A DNA stretch of 64,000 nucleotides from Hymenochaete sp. R1. Its lineage: Eukaryota > Basidiomycota > Agaricomycetes > Hymenochaetales > Hymenochaetaceae. The notes beneath the pieces were generated by a model, which saw only the letters and a list, made by a program, of their open reading frames with translations, was not told the DNA's origin and searched no databases. This document shows, piece by piece, positions 1 through 11,349 of this stretch (position 1 is its first letter; each line of letters opens with the position of its first letter). Where the stretch lies: positions 124,001 to 188,000 of the forward strand of contig JAFREE010000010.1 in the NCBI GenBank assembly GCA_019400425.1, given 5' to 3'. A program made the position numbers and the translations under genes.

Positions 1-2321
1 GTTTTGGCTGGAGGCTGGACCACTAGCTGTCAGCACAACGAACGTGGTGTACCTTGTCCGACCAAAGATCAAGTGCATTAAGGTCATAGCAGGTGAATAT
101 TTTCTTATCTTCGCATATACAGGCCTCTAAGTGACCGGAGATCAAATAAAGCGACACGTAAGAGAAGGACAGAAACGCACATACACTCTCCTCCTGGTCC
201 CTCGAACGTCAAAACTTGTGGAACGCGTCCTCGAGGAGGAAGGTGTACTGGGAGACGTCACCGTGTCTGCATTCAACATGCAGTTCATCCCAATTGCGGA
301 TGATGTCGTGTCGCTTGAGCACGAAAATGCCTTCAAGGAAATACACTTAGTGAGAAAAGATTTATGGTCAATTTTGTGACTGCACATTTACTAATTTGAG
401 TATACAGGATGGAGACGAAACGGTTGTGTTTGACTCTGCTCAGGCGCTTCTTACTTTTCAAAAATTATATGGGAACTTCCCGAGAGCTATTGGAAAAGGA
501 GACTGTGCCGGCGTGAGTAGCGCTCATCTCGAGCATATTCACTGAAATTAAATTGGTGTAGCGATTGACAGGGCTTCTCAGTCGTCAAATGGACGCCGTT
601 GGTTCAGATCCGACTATTAAAGTTCAAGATACCTCCCATAAATTTGACTCATTGGTAGTCTTAGATCGAAGAGTGGATATGATAACACCTATGCTTACAC
701 AACTTACCTACGAGGGACTGATAGATGAGTTCATCGGTATACGAAATTGTACGTCCGGAAATTCATATTTAAGGAGAAACTTTATTTACACCTACCCCCA
801 TAGCCCACGTTGAACTTCCGGCCTCTCTGGTTGCGCCTCCGAATCCTCAAGAAGCTCCCAATTCAGCTGCTCCCTCCGCTTCCGTGCTTGCAAAAGACAC
901 GAAGAAAAAGCATCACCTTAATGCAGCGTCCGACCTGTTGCTTACCGAGCTCAGGGATCTTAACTTCTCACAAGTCGGCCGGACGCTCAACAAGCACGCC
1001 CGACGTTTAGATGAAGATTATAGGGTGAACTTTATCGAGATCAGCGCAAGTGAGCTTTGGTCTAATATTATTCTCAGAGTCGCCATCAAGCAAAGACGGT
1101 TGCGCAACTACGCGAATTTGTGGGAAAGCTGAGCGGTCTCCAAGTAGACCACCAAAGTTTACGAATACGTAAGTCATGATAAAGTTTGAAGCTAGCGCTT
1201 TCAGTTAAATCGATGTAGATACTGGCCTCTCTGAAATGCTGCTCCCGTTCACAAGAACGGAGATTTTTGACAAGACATTGGAAATTCAACAAAGTGAGTA
1301 TCCGACGAGAAATAATCACACATTGGAAATGACCCAACTTATATACAGATTTGCTTTCGTCGTATGAAATCTCGAACCAGATCTCAGCTATCGAGGATTT
1401 AATCGCTCGGGGTGCCAGCAAACAAATGATCATCCGACTTCTTTGTTTAGCCAGCATTGTGAACGGTGGCATTAAGAATAAAACGCTCGAAGGCATCAAG
1501 CGCGAAATACTCCAGGTAGGCTGTCCGCTACTAGCAATGATTGGTTCCCAGTCCTAACGACCTCTTCAGAGCTATGGTTACGAAAACCTACCGTTATTAC
1601 TTGCCCTGTCATCCGAATCCTTGGGCCTCGTCGTCCCAAACCCTATTCCTCCATCGTTTTCGTCATCAAAGATACCCTTTCCGTCTCTAAGAAAGTCTCT
1701 CAGACTCATTGTGGAAGACGAAGCCGAGAATGCCGACGAGCCTTCTGATATCAGCTATACATTCTCTGGGTATGCGCCATTGAGTGTTCGACTTGTGCAG
1801 TGTGTGTTGCAGAAGGGAGGCGTGCTTGGGTCAGCAAGCGATAAGGCAGAAGGCTCTAAGAAGGGTCCTCAACCACCGGACAAAGTAAAGGCCCACCCCA
1901 TCTTGGGTTGGAAGGGGTTTGAAGATGTCCTTGAGAATTTGCCTGGGGAAACGGTTGATGTGAAACTCAAGGGCGGGGCTCCAGAGCGAGTATTGATTCC
2001 AGGTACGATTTCTTCTTCTGGCAGCCTTCCATCTTTGTTCAATTTTGGGGGCTAGGCATTACCGAAGAGCACTCTTCTATATCTATGGTATTCTTCTTAG
2101 GTGGATGCACTTACGCAGAAATTGCTGCGCTGAGGTTAATGAATCGTTCCACCAAAGGTCCGTGCCTTGCGCCTTTGTAAATATGGCGGCTGACTTGTGT
2201 ACTTGCAGGTCGACGCATACTCATTGCGACGACAGGGATCATCAGTGGATCGGGGCTTGTCAATAGTCTTAGTGGCGGAAGTTCTGAGGACGCGACAAAG
2301 AGAAATCCAGCTATTTCGTAA
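1..2321 (+). CDS. VPS33: VPS33, Sec1/Munc18-family vacuolar fusion protein (5' truncated)
   Basis: The gene enters from the left edge, so its N-terminus is missing. Exons read [19 protein letters not shown] at 2-60, then [20 protein letters not shown] near 650-710 followed by [10 protein letters not shown]. The latter is the signature of the Vps33 branch of the SM proteins. The last exons, near 2050-2160 and 2210-2321, give [12 protein letters not shown] and [14 protein letters not shown], the conserved SM C-terminus, and stop at TAA 2319-2321. At least seven short introns interrupt it. Family knowledge: Vps33 is the SNARE-binding subunit of the HOPS and CORVET tethering complexes on vacuole and endosome membranes. 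No frameshift is needed in the visible part. The family assignment is firm; exact internal exon edges were not all resolved. Confidence 0.9.
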
Positions 2322-3498
2322 AAATGTCGCTGGTGGGAAATCAAGTTATGAACATCTTCATGGGCCTATATTAGCCCCTGGGATTTTTTTATCTCAAATA
2401 ATATTCCAGCCACGACAGTATCGCAGGTTTCGAGTGTTTTTCAAGTACCAGGAACGGTGTTGGGTTCATTATATCATCATCATTGAATTCTCTCGTCACC
2501 TTCTGGCTTGATTTGGAAGTGTCGATGAACCGTGGGAACAGAAGACGAAGAGAAAATTCGACATGAAGTTTGAGGAATTCAGGAAGGGAAGAGAGCTTCT
2601 TCACCAATCGTCTACGCCAGAATCTCCAGATCTCGCTTGTTCTCGTCTCGTTAATCCTTAGGCTTAGGAACGAACCGAAGCATTCCGCGTCGACCCCCAA
2701 GACGGGCAGCGTTCGGCCCTCTCCACCTCCACTTCCAATACGCCTTGGGGGTAGCGAATCTTTGGTTCTGAACGCCTGTTTCTGTATACTTATCAATAGT
2801 GTCTGGGTCTGGGTGTCTGGCTGGCTGTCGAAGACGGGGGAGTGGCTTGATCAATGAGCAAATTAGAATGCATTTCGCTAGAGAAAGATAGGAGCGCCGT
2901 TGATGCGCGACATGGGATGAAGGGCGATCTCCTTTCCTTTGTCTCAAGTGGGAATGGCTGTCTCGATATGGGACACCGACCAACGTATATAATCTCCTGA
3001 TCAATAGAACGCAATGACGATGACGAAGGTGAGTACCTTTCTGCGAGAGTATAAATAATACTTGGCATGTGTAATCATGATGGGTTGGTTATTTATTTAT
3101 TTTTCCAGGCAACAACCAGTCTTCGGGGTACGGGTCATTAGCGACTGAATTTGAAGGGTTAGCCCGATACGATACGCGTGACGGAGGCATCTCGAAACAG
3201 AGCCCGTGAAAAAGCCAACATCTCCAGACGGCGCCCTTTACATCGCTTTCCCTCTTACCACCATCTTCCCTCTCCTTTCCCCTTGTCTTTTCTCCTCAAA
3301 CAACCCCCCAGAGCCTCTGTGAGTCCACTCCCTCGACCTTTTTCGCTCGTTCTTTCTGTTCTGACAAGCCTCTCGCGCACTGCTATTGAATTCACCAGTT
3401 CCTTTCCAACATCTCCTACACGTGCGTATGCACAATCTTGACGCGTTTTCAATAGCCCTGATCATATCTTCTTACATTTCTGAACAGACACTCGGACA
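2322..3498. other. Intergenic region upstream of the HMG/YABBY-like gene; possible 5' UTR intron
   Basis: No credible gene was seen; open frames here on both strands lack family motifs and are not linked by splice sites. From about 3230 to 3370 the + strand is strongly pyrimidine-rich, as is common in leaders of well-expressed basidiomycete genes. A GTGCGT donor at 3422 and a TCTGAACAG acceptor ending at 3487 outline a probable 66-nt intron in the 5' UTR, ending 11 nt before the ATG at 3499. This intron is inferred from splice signals only. Confidence 0.4.
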
Positions 3499-3835
3499 AT
3501 GGCTGCTGCAAAGGGAACATCAGAAAAGCCTGCCAGGAAGAGTACGTCCGTTGAGATTGTTCAAGAGTATTGTGGTCATCGAGTCTAATCAAGATGCATC
3601 AGCCAAGTCTGGCGGTGCTGTCAAGAAGGGGAAAGTCTCACCCTACAACAAGTTCATGAAAGACGAGTTGGCCCGGCTCAAGTCATCAGACCCCGACTCC
3701 AAGCATAGCGACAGGTTAGTCCTCTACTCCTTCTATGGTGATCAGTGTTCTGAAAAGTTTCTTTTCTCATCCAGGTTCAAGATTGCCGCTCAGAATTGGG
3801 CAAAGGCGAAGGAGAACCCGAAGAACGCGAAATAG
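3499..3835 (+). CDS. 71-residue YABBY/HMG-box-like DNA-binding protein
   Basis: Three exons (3499-3541, 3603-3714, 3775-3835) join in phase to give 71 residues. The N-terminal 27 residues are Lys/Ala-rich (MAAAKGTSEKPARK...). The rest is one domain: SPYNKFMKDELARLKSSDP, then SKHSDRFKIAAQNWAKAK. This follows the C-terminal YABBY domain of plants, an HMG-box relative with the pattern PSAYNxFIKEEI..NP..SHxxAFxxAAxNWA. Fungi carry similarly tiny proteins of this type. The role is probably non-specific or weakly specific DNA binding in the nucleus, which is inference. The second exon starts after ATGCATCAG; an earlier AG would give a different join, but this one keeps frame and a sensible branch-point distance. 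There is no plant-type zinc finger. Confidence 0.82.
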
Positions 3836-5417
3836 AACCCTTTTGTGTTTTAAGTGCTCCATCCCTAGTCACAGTCCGATCGGGGCGAAAACCTGTGGTT
3901 TCTGATGAGCCCTTGCTATTCCCCTTGCGTTTTGCTCTGTTTATGCACAATCCCAATGTTGGATTCTTACAAGGCCTTACGAGTACCTCCTCAAAGTCAT
4001 CCCTAAACTACCTTGATTTGCTTTCGGTCGGTTACTTATTCGCTTCCTGCTCGCACGCCACCTTAATGGTTTTGATTACTTTTATTTTTCTTCGAAGTGT
4101 CCCTCTTGTGTCTGTACCTTTAAAGTCGTGATAGTGCATATACAGCTCCTACTGTTACATCTGGGTGATTCGTTGTTGCGAGCTTCTCCACTGTCCGCAA
4201 AACTAAGCCACTCATCTCCGGTACTCCATTTGCACGTTTTCCTTCTACCACGTTGGTTGTCTTAGATGGACCGTGCCATGGATTCCTCCCATTTGCTTCA
4301 AATGGCAAAAGAAGGGAAGAGGCCTGAGATTATGAACTGATGACCTCATTTAGATGAGTTGTTTGAGGTCCAGTCTGATTCTGATTACCTCCTCCGAAGC
4401 TATTTGTTAAAGTTTCGCCGTGAAATCGGCGTTGGGAACTTGCCTCCAAAAGCTGTCGCCCGCGGATCGAGGACACGGAGCACCAGTGTAAACACACAAT
4501 CGTCCAAAGAAGCTTCGCGGGGACGGCAATTAATGAAAAGTTGACACGTTCGGAATCCACAAGTTTCTCCACAAAGCATCTGAAGGAGCTTTCATGTGTG
4601 TAATTGAGCGGCAGTCCGCGAGAGCATCCGTTTCGCCGTGGATGTATTGATAGAGCAGGGTTGTTTACACATGAAGGACTTCTCAGGACAAACGCAAAAG
4701 AGTGGCCGAAGTGAGGCAAACAAAGGAGCGCCACAAATACCGAGAAACACTGGCAGTACTACCGCCGTTCACAGAAGGTATAGATCATGCACCTCAACCC
4801 CCCACCCCCCTCCCATCCTCCTCCTACACAAACTAGTCTTTTCAGTGTGACTCGGCAATCGACTCGTTACATAGTCCACGCTTCTCTCAAATTCGACAAA
4901 AAATTGATCCCAAACGACAAGGTTCACAGAGTCCCTCTCGGCTAATACAACTAATAGTGTTTATCTTCAAGCTCGTGTCTATTGGCGGCAAACGCATTCA
5001 CCAGCATTCACCCCCTCGTCCACAGGGGCCAGGCTTATCTTTCTTGCTGAGGTACTGAGGGAGCTCGTTATGGGGGCTACAGGGACAAAGGCCAGAGATT
5101 GCGAGTGGAAGAGATGTTTCGTGGGAATGATATAGACCCGCATATAGCCGCCTGAAACGGTCGACCCCAACGCTGGCTCAGACGACCATGTCCTCCCTGT
5201 ATGCATAGCATCCCAGTCTTAGGTGTACACCATCTTCAACTTCATCTCACTTGTCTTACTTTCCTAGCCCTGTACACAAACATATCTTCCTGTCCGGCTT
5301 ACCCTACCTGTCTAATCTCCTTACGCGACTCCTTTATCTCCTCATATATCAGCACCTTCTTCATCGGACTAAGGCTTGACGTGACCAACACTGTCAAGCA
5401 CGCGAGCATTCTCAGCC
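3836..5417. other. Intergenic region, no gene recognised
   Basis: About 1.6 kb separates the YABBY-like gene from the F-box gene. The first ~300 bp are probably 3' UTR of the former. From about 5200 the + strand becomes C/T-rich and is likely promoter and leader of the F-box gene. Open frames of 60-134 codons on both strands show no recognisable motifs or conserved spacing. Nothing else was seen. Confidence 0.5.
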
Positions 5418-8272
5418 ATGAGTCCCGGGCATGTTACGGATGGCGACGACACCATATTTGATTTTGACACCCAGGAGGGCATCGGCAGTTCCACCTCCCA
5501 TACCATGGACCATTTAACCGCGACGACCATGTCTGCAGACCTCTTTGATATGTCCCATATCCCTCAGTTCTCAGACCTTGACCTATCTACATTCTCCGCA
5601 GCATCAACTCCAGCTGAAATCGTCGAGTCGTTGTTTCGAGCACACGACGGCGGAAATCTTTTCTTTGACGAAGAAGACCGAATGAGTGCGGTATACAGAG
5701 GGAAAAGAAAGGCGGTTTCGCGGCCGGTGGATATCTTACCGAAGGATGGGAATGACTCTTGCTTCGATTCCTTCAACTTTGGGACTCGTTCACCTGCAGG
5801 TCCAAGCAGGTTAAGGCAACCGTCCCCGTCATCTCCGTCATCTCCTCGCCCTCTGGGCGATATATCATTCTCACCGGTGAGCATCGTCACCGGAAGCGTC
5901 GGAACAGACATAACGAGTCCGGGGTCTTCTTTGGGCATCACAAATGACGGCATTGGGAAGGGCAAAGCGCGGGCGCGGGATGTCCCGCCTTGTCTCCCTC
6001 CTCTTTCATTTAGTCCGACGAGCTTCGCCAACTCTGAGACCGGATGGCCTGCGGAGGTCTCAAGCTCGTTAAGTCCGACAGGGGGAGATGCTCCGAGTTG
6101 TTCAGCTTTCGAGTCTGCATCAGGATCATCGTCTCCGACGGCGCACAAACGCATTGCACACGCTCGCTCGCTGACATCACTTCGGCGCTTATCGCTCCCC
6201 GTGACAAAGGCAAAGCATTCTCTTAACCCCAAGGGCAAAGGTCCCGGTAATCTCGCACGCAAGTTGTTATTCCGACAAGACAAAGGTCTCGCACTTGAAG
6301 GATATGGCACTCCGTACAATTCTCCCACTGAGGCCTTGGATCGCGGACCTTATGCTAGCCTATCCGCACCTGCGACACCGCACGCATTTCAATCAAGATT
6401 CGCTCTAGACGATGCATACGAGGCTTTCGTGCAACTTGAACCCGAGGACCCTCCAGTGTGCTTTTTCAACGAGTTACTGCCGAAGGAAATCAAACTGCGC
6501 ATCCTTTGCCTTCTCATCCGCCTGTACCAAGCTGATGGCGATTCCGAACGTACAGGGGGAAATTGGACGGCATTGCGGGCGGCAAAGCAAGATGCACGAT
6601 GGATTGGAAAGGAACGTGGTCTGATAGAGCTGGTTCGACTGAGCAACGTAGGGCACATCGTGTATTTTCCCTCGCAATTTCTTACATCTTATGATAGGTA
6701 TCGAAAGCCTGGCGCGATCTTGTCTTTGATGGCGAACTTTGGACGTCATTTGACTTCAGCAAGTTCCCTCAGATCCCCGAATCCCTCTTGGTGAAGATTG
6801 CGGCTACATCTGGGTCTTTCGTTCAATCGTTAAACTTCTCGGGCCACACCTCTCTCACGGCATGTACTCTTTCCAACGTTATGAAGTCGCTTTATATCTG
6901 GACATCAAACAGCGACATTCTCGGACAGACAACACAGCTCACGAACATCAACTTATCTGGATGCACAAATCTAACCACGCCTGCCCTTCACGACCTCTTA
7001 ATGCACGCACCCCTCCTCACCAAACTTAACTTAAGCGGCTTGCCAATGACCACGAATGGCACCTGTAACATTCTCGGCGTATTTTGCCCGTCCCTCAGGT
7101 CTCTCGATCTAAGCCGATGTCCTCACATAGACGGACAAGGGGTCATCTCGTTCTTGACGCCTCATAAAGATCGCCAATCCACACTCCCCCTAAGGAAGCT
7201 TCGACTCGCAGGACTGAAGCATGCCGGCGACAAGCTCATGTACGCGATTGCTCGTTATGCTCCGGAAATTGAAGTGCTTGACCTGAGTGGGACCCGAACG
7301 TTACACAACACCGGGCTTGAGCTTTTTGTGTCCTGTCCCGAAGATTCGACACAGAACGAGGTTCTTCTAACTTCGAAGCAGGCTGGGCGAGATCCAGGTA
7401 GCGCCACCAAACATCGGAGACGAGTGACGAAGTTACGCCATCTCTCGTTGTCCAGCTGCTCGCTCCTAACAGATAACGCTTGCTTCCACCTCGCCCATGC
7501 CGTTCCTCAGCTCGAGTTCTTAGAGCTTGCAGGCATTGGATCAGAGCTCAAGGATCCGGGTCTCATCCACCTTTTGCGGACAACTCCTCTTTTGCGACGA
7601 CTGGATTTGGACGAGGCGTGCGACATCACAGATGCAACTATCGAGGCGCTCACGCCGACCGGTCCCCCTGACGGACAGCCCAACTCACATGCAAACATGA
7701 CCGGCACACACCTCGAAGTGCTCCACCTCTCTTACGATGTGCAAGTGACGAACGAGGCTCTTCTCTCCCTGATCCGGAATTGCGCACAATTATCCCATAT
7801 CGAACTCGATAATACCCGTGTGAATGGTGCGACTGTCAAGGACTTCGTCCGACTTGCACGGAAACGCGAAGCCGAGAATGCCGTTATATCTGTCGTAGAC
7901 TGCCGGAATGTCGGTGAGAATGCTGTCCGAGACCTGGTGGGGTGGACGCGTACGAGGTTGGGTTGGAGAGCCTGGGATGCTAGGTTCCTCCATTTCCTTG
8001 ATGGTCGGGATAACGAAGGACTGGGCGTAGACACAGATGAATGCGACGAGAAGCGCGTTGCACTCAAGTCGTTCTTTTCTTGGCAAACCGTTGACGCAGT
8101 ATATGCGGCGCGAGAGAAGATGCGAAGAAGTAGGAAAGGAAGGGACGTTGACGAGGATTATTTCTCAGCGCGAAGATCATCCAAATGGTGGTCACCGGGA
8201 TCGAGGTTCTCTTCTGGCACGACCTCACCAACTGCGAGTGACAGGGACAGAGACGGTTGTACTATCATGTAA
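5418..8272 (+). CDS. F-box/leucine-rich-repeat protein with C-terminal CaaX box
   Basis: Two exons, 5418-6647 and 6698-8272, with a 50-nt intron (GTAGGG..GATAG), give 934 residues. Residues 1-340 are Ser/Pro-rich and probably disordered. The F-box starts near residue 347 (FNELLPKEIKLRIL) and resumes after an insert of about 45 residues with LVRLSN|VSKAWRDLVFDGELW; the intron falls exactly at the bar. From about residue 440 to 830 there are RNI-type LRRs (LTNINLSGCTNLTTPALHDL, LRKLRLAGLKHAGDK, LEVLHLSYDVQVTNEAL). Family role: substrate receptor of an SCF ubiquitin ligase, with the F-box binding Skp1 and the LRR arc the substrate. The last four residues are CTIM, a CaaX box predicted to be farnesylated. 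The N-terminal extension and split F-box are odd but the frame is intact. The substrate is unknown. Confidence 0.9.
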
Positions 8273-8482
8273 ATCTAGAAGCTAAAGAGTGTTGTATTAT
8301 CTTGTATTGCGTATTTTGTGTTTTGCTAATTACGTTGAAACTGGCCAGGAAGCCAGGTACAATTGCTGACGAACCATGTATGTAATTTACCACGCGAAAG
8401 AAATAAACAATGCATTAAAGATAACGGTAAACCATTGCAGTAAGTATCATACACGAGTGAAGTAACCGAGAATAGATGGATA

Positions 8483-9878
8483 TCAAGCAGTGCGAGTTTT
8501 CTTTGCCTTCGCTGATTTCCGTCGATCCGCTTCGTGTATTCTGCGTGTTCGGTCCTCGACATCCAAGAACTTGCCACCGACATCTTTGAAGACTGTAGCA
8601 GGACGGCCCGGACTTGGCTTGAACACGACGGGCTTCTCGCGAAGGAGAATAGGCGAGCCACTTTTAGACGGTTTGCCGGTCAATAGAGTAACATCAGACT
8701 TTGCGTTCATAGACTCTGTGCGAGCGGCTTTGGCTTTCGCCTTTCCTTCTTCAAGTAAACGTGGGAGAGTCGGCTCCTGATGACGATGTCAAAAACCATC
8801 AACGTAGGATTGTACTAGACCATAGCGTACCTCTCCTTCGGCAAGAGGCTCCCAGAAGAGCCGTTGATACCGATCGCGAGCATGGTTATCGGCTTCACTT
8901 TGGTCTTGCATGTCCGCGTCTGTTACGTCCTTCCTTGAGTCATGGACATTGTTGGAATGTATATCACGAGCGTTGAGCATCTGCTCCATACCAGCGACAA
9001 ATCCTGTCTGTAACTCCTTGCCCTAAAAGACCAGTTAAATCTAATATTTAAAAAAAAAAACAGATGAAATAGAAAGGTCATCAGATGGGGTTGAAAGCTA
9101 TATAACCAAATGTACAAAGTACTGGTCTTCCAATTTCGCGAATGATAAAATGATTTCATCTTCAAAACACGAAAATCGAAATCAGCTCACCTCCTACAAG
9201 TCGAAAGAACGACCATTTCATGTAAGCTATCTCCGATTTTTTTTTCGCGTGCAAAACATACCTGTCAATAAATTAGTATAAAAATAGTAAACGGAGTTGA
9301 GGGAGAGCGAGGGTCAGAAAGTCATTCATGTAAAAGAGTTTTAACCATTGGTTTTTGATGTCTTAAAGACTAATCGTTGTCACTCATCATTCGTGAAGTC
9401 CACAAGAGACCCACAAGAAAGCCGATAAAGTGATATTCACCTCGATCCAGTTCCGTTCTAACCCCTTCAGCCGTAAAATAGCGTCCACCCGTTTCAAGCT
9501 GACATGGAAAGCTTGTGCAAGTGCCCGGATGCCGTTCTTCTTAGGGTCTGACATGAACAGGTTGTACATTTCATCCTTCGTCTTCTCTGAGATCGGCGGG
9601 GGTGGTTTGAAAGACGGATTCATCGGAAAGGGCTAAAAGCATTGTTATATAAGCTTTCTCGGCGTAAGAAGTACGTAGAATAAAAGACAAACGTTAGTCC
9701 TTCCGAGCCAATTTGGTCCATGTCCAGGGTCTCTGAACGCCCTTCCCTCTCCCTTTAGCCAAATGTTAACATCGTCACCGAGTGATTGTCGCTGACGACG
9801 GACGCCGCGAGTGAGTATGGAAGCGGGTCGCTCCCGGGGAAGTGCAAGACGAGGGCGGTGGTGAATGAGTGCGGACAT
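8483..9878 (-). CDS. Mitochondrial small-subunit ribosomal protein mS45 (Bot1/MRPS35-type)
   Basis: On the minus strand the ATG at 9878 starts a basic N-terminus (MSALIHHRPRLALPRERPAS) that looks like a mitochondrial targeting sequence. Exon 1 ends GPNWLGRTN, and exon 2 reads PFPMNPSFKPPPPISEKTKD and then IRALAQAFHVSLKRVDAILR, ending near ERNWIE. This is the hallmark of the 'eukaryotic mitochondrial regulator protein' family, S. pombe Bot1 and yeast Mrps35. Later exons carry GKELQTGFVAGMEQML and the basic tail HEADRRKSAKAKKTRTA, with stop at 8483. At least three introns are present. Family role: component of the mitoribosomal small subunit needed for mitochondrial translation. The start lies 145 bp from the divergent methyltransferase gene. 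The 9000-9400 part holds introns and a small exon that I could not place exactly. Confidence 0.82.
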
Positions 9879-10023
9879 GATTTTTGGAAACTGTAGCTGC
9901 TGTCAAGTTTTCTCCTTGAAAAAAGAATTCACGTGATATACTTAGGGCCGGTGATAGATGGGGGGTCAACGGGTCGATCGATCGATTAGGAACAGCGGAA
10001 GGCAACTTTCCTCTCCGCTCTTC
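9879..10023. promoter_or_regulatory. Short bidirectional promoter, mS45 / EEF2KMT
   Basis: Only 145 bp separates the two divergent start codons (fewer if the methyltransferase starts at 9958). It holds a GATCGATCGATTAG palindromic stretch near 9974-9988 and no obvious TATA box. Sharing of regulation is inferred from spacing alone. Confidence 0.5.
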
Positions 10024-11325
10024 ATGAACGATGACTTGGATAAGATCATTAGATCGTATGCCTCTTTGAGCCCGGTATCTACCTTCTCCTGGCCAGACTC
10101 AGTGCCGTGCGAGGAAATGCAGAGGTTCTTCATTCGCAATCTCCTTTCGTTTGGCCATCTGGTGGACTATCCCCCTTCTCGCTCATACCAAAAAGACTTT
10201 TGGAAATGGGCCATCACTAATATGGAAATTTCTGGGGACGAAGTAGACGAAATGATCTACCGAAACTACCTGGACTTGCTCTCGTAAATTGTATTTACGT
10301 CGCTCTAGTTATAACTGTGTTCTTATTTGTCTTGCTGGCAGGGAGTCCAAGGCTCAACCTTTCCCTCCGGCTCCTTCCTTTGTCACCTACCTTTGGAAAG
10401 ATAATACTGGAGATGAGAATTATAACCTTTCGTCGTCGGAATTGCTTACAAATCGCCGGATATGTACACTCTTTGAAGCAAGGACGATGATACAAGACGG
10501 GACAACCGGTCTTCGAACCTGGATGGCTAGTTTTATCCTAGCTGAATATTTGCTTTCCCATCGACGTAAGTTTACAGTAACAAACGATACACTCCTGGGG
10601 AAGCGTAATGCACGAATTTTATTTCCAGAAGGCATACAATCTTCCCGTGTTCTAGAGCTAGGGTGCGGCGTGGGATTTATCGGTACTATCGTCGCTCAAG
10701 TCCAGCTCGACCACACAAATAGATCGAATTTGAATAGCCACCCGGCTCTGTATCTGACCGATATCAATGGCCAAGTCCTAGATCGTTGCAGGAATAATCT
10801 GAATCTTCAGTGCAGTGAGTGCTTTCATCTGTATAAGTATCTGAGAATGAGAATATCAAAGATGGCGTCCGAAATCATCCGAGACTTCATGTTAGAGAGA
10901 TGGACTGGTCAGATGCCAGCTCCGGCGACAAAGAGAAAGCAGCTTTACTGAGTTTGGTTGACGAGATCGATCCAGAAATACTCATCGGTGCAGACCTGGT
11001 AAGATTGGATCTTCCTCACGTGTACAGAACTAAAATGAACCCTTGACTGCAGATTTATGACATCACGATCATCCCAGCTCTGGTCGCCACACTACACCTT
11101 GTTTTACGTGGAATGAATAGTACTCCGAGACAAGCTATTATAGCTGCGACAGTAAGGAACGAGTTGACACTTGACCAATTCGTTGAGCAGATAAAGGCGT
11201 CCGGTCTTTCAATAGAGGATGTGAAAGAAATTTCGACTGGAAAATATATTGATAATGTATTTACGAGGCAGTCAAATACGGAAGCTAGTGAGCGAGACCA
11301 TGTAAAGATATTCAATATACTCTGA
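10024..11325 (+). CDS. FAM86/EEF2KMT-type lysine methyltransferase (Efm3-like)
   Basis: Five or so exons give about 360 residues. The N-terminus MNDDLDKIIRSYASLSPVST is the FAM86 N-domain; an in-frame ATG at 9958 would add 22 residues of unlike composition, so 10024 is preferred. The first intron joins YLDLLS to ESKAQPFPP. The seven-beta-strand fold shows motif I VLELGCGVGFIG (near 10650), the acidic loop LYLTDINGQVLDRC, the post-II motif ILIGADLIYD, and a last exon IIPALVATLHLVLRG..IIAATVRNEL. The family transfers methyl groups from SAM to a lysine of translation elongation factor 2 (human FAM86A/EEF2KMT, yeast Efm3). It stops 24 bp before the stop of the convergent MFS gene. Part of its 3' end seems to be repeated at 14800-15010. 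Confidence 0.85.
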
Positions 11326-11349
11326 TTTACGCCTCAACCACCTTGAATA

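Noticed and set aside
5564..6328. 254-codon open frame on the minus strand
   Set aside because: It lies antisense to the Ser/Pro-rich N-terminus of the F-box gene, whose codon bias keeps the opposite strand open. It has no motif and no splice-linked partners.
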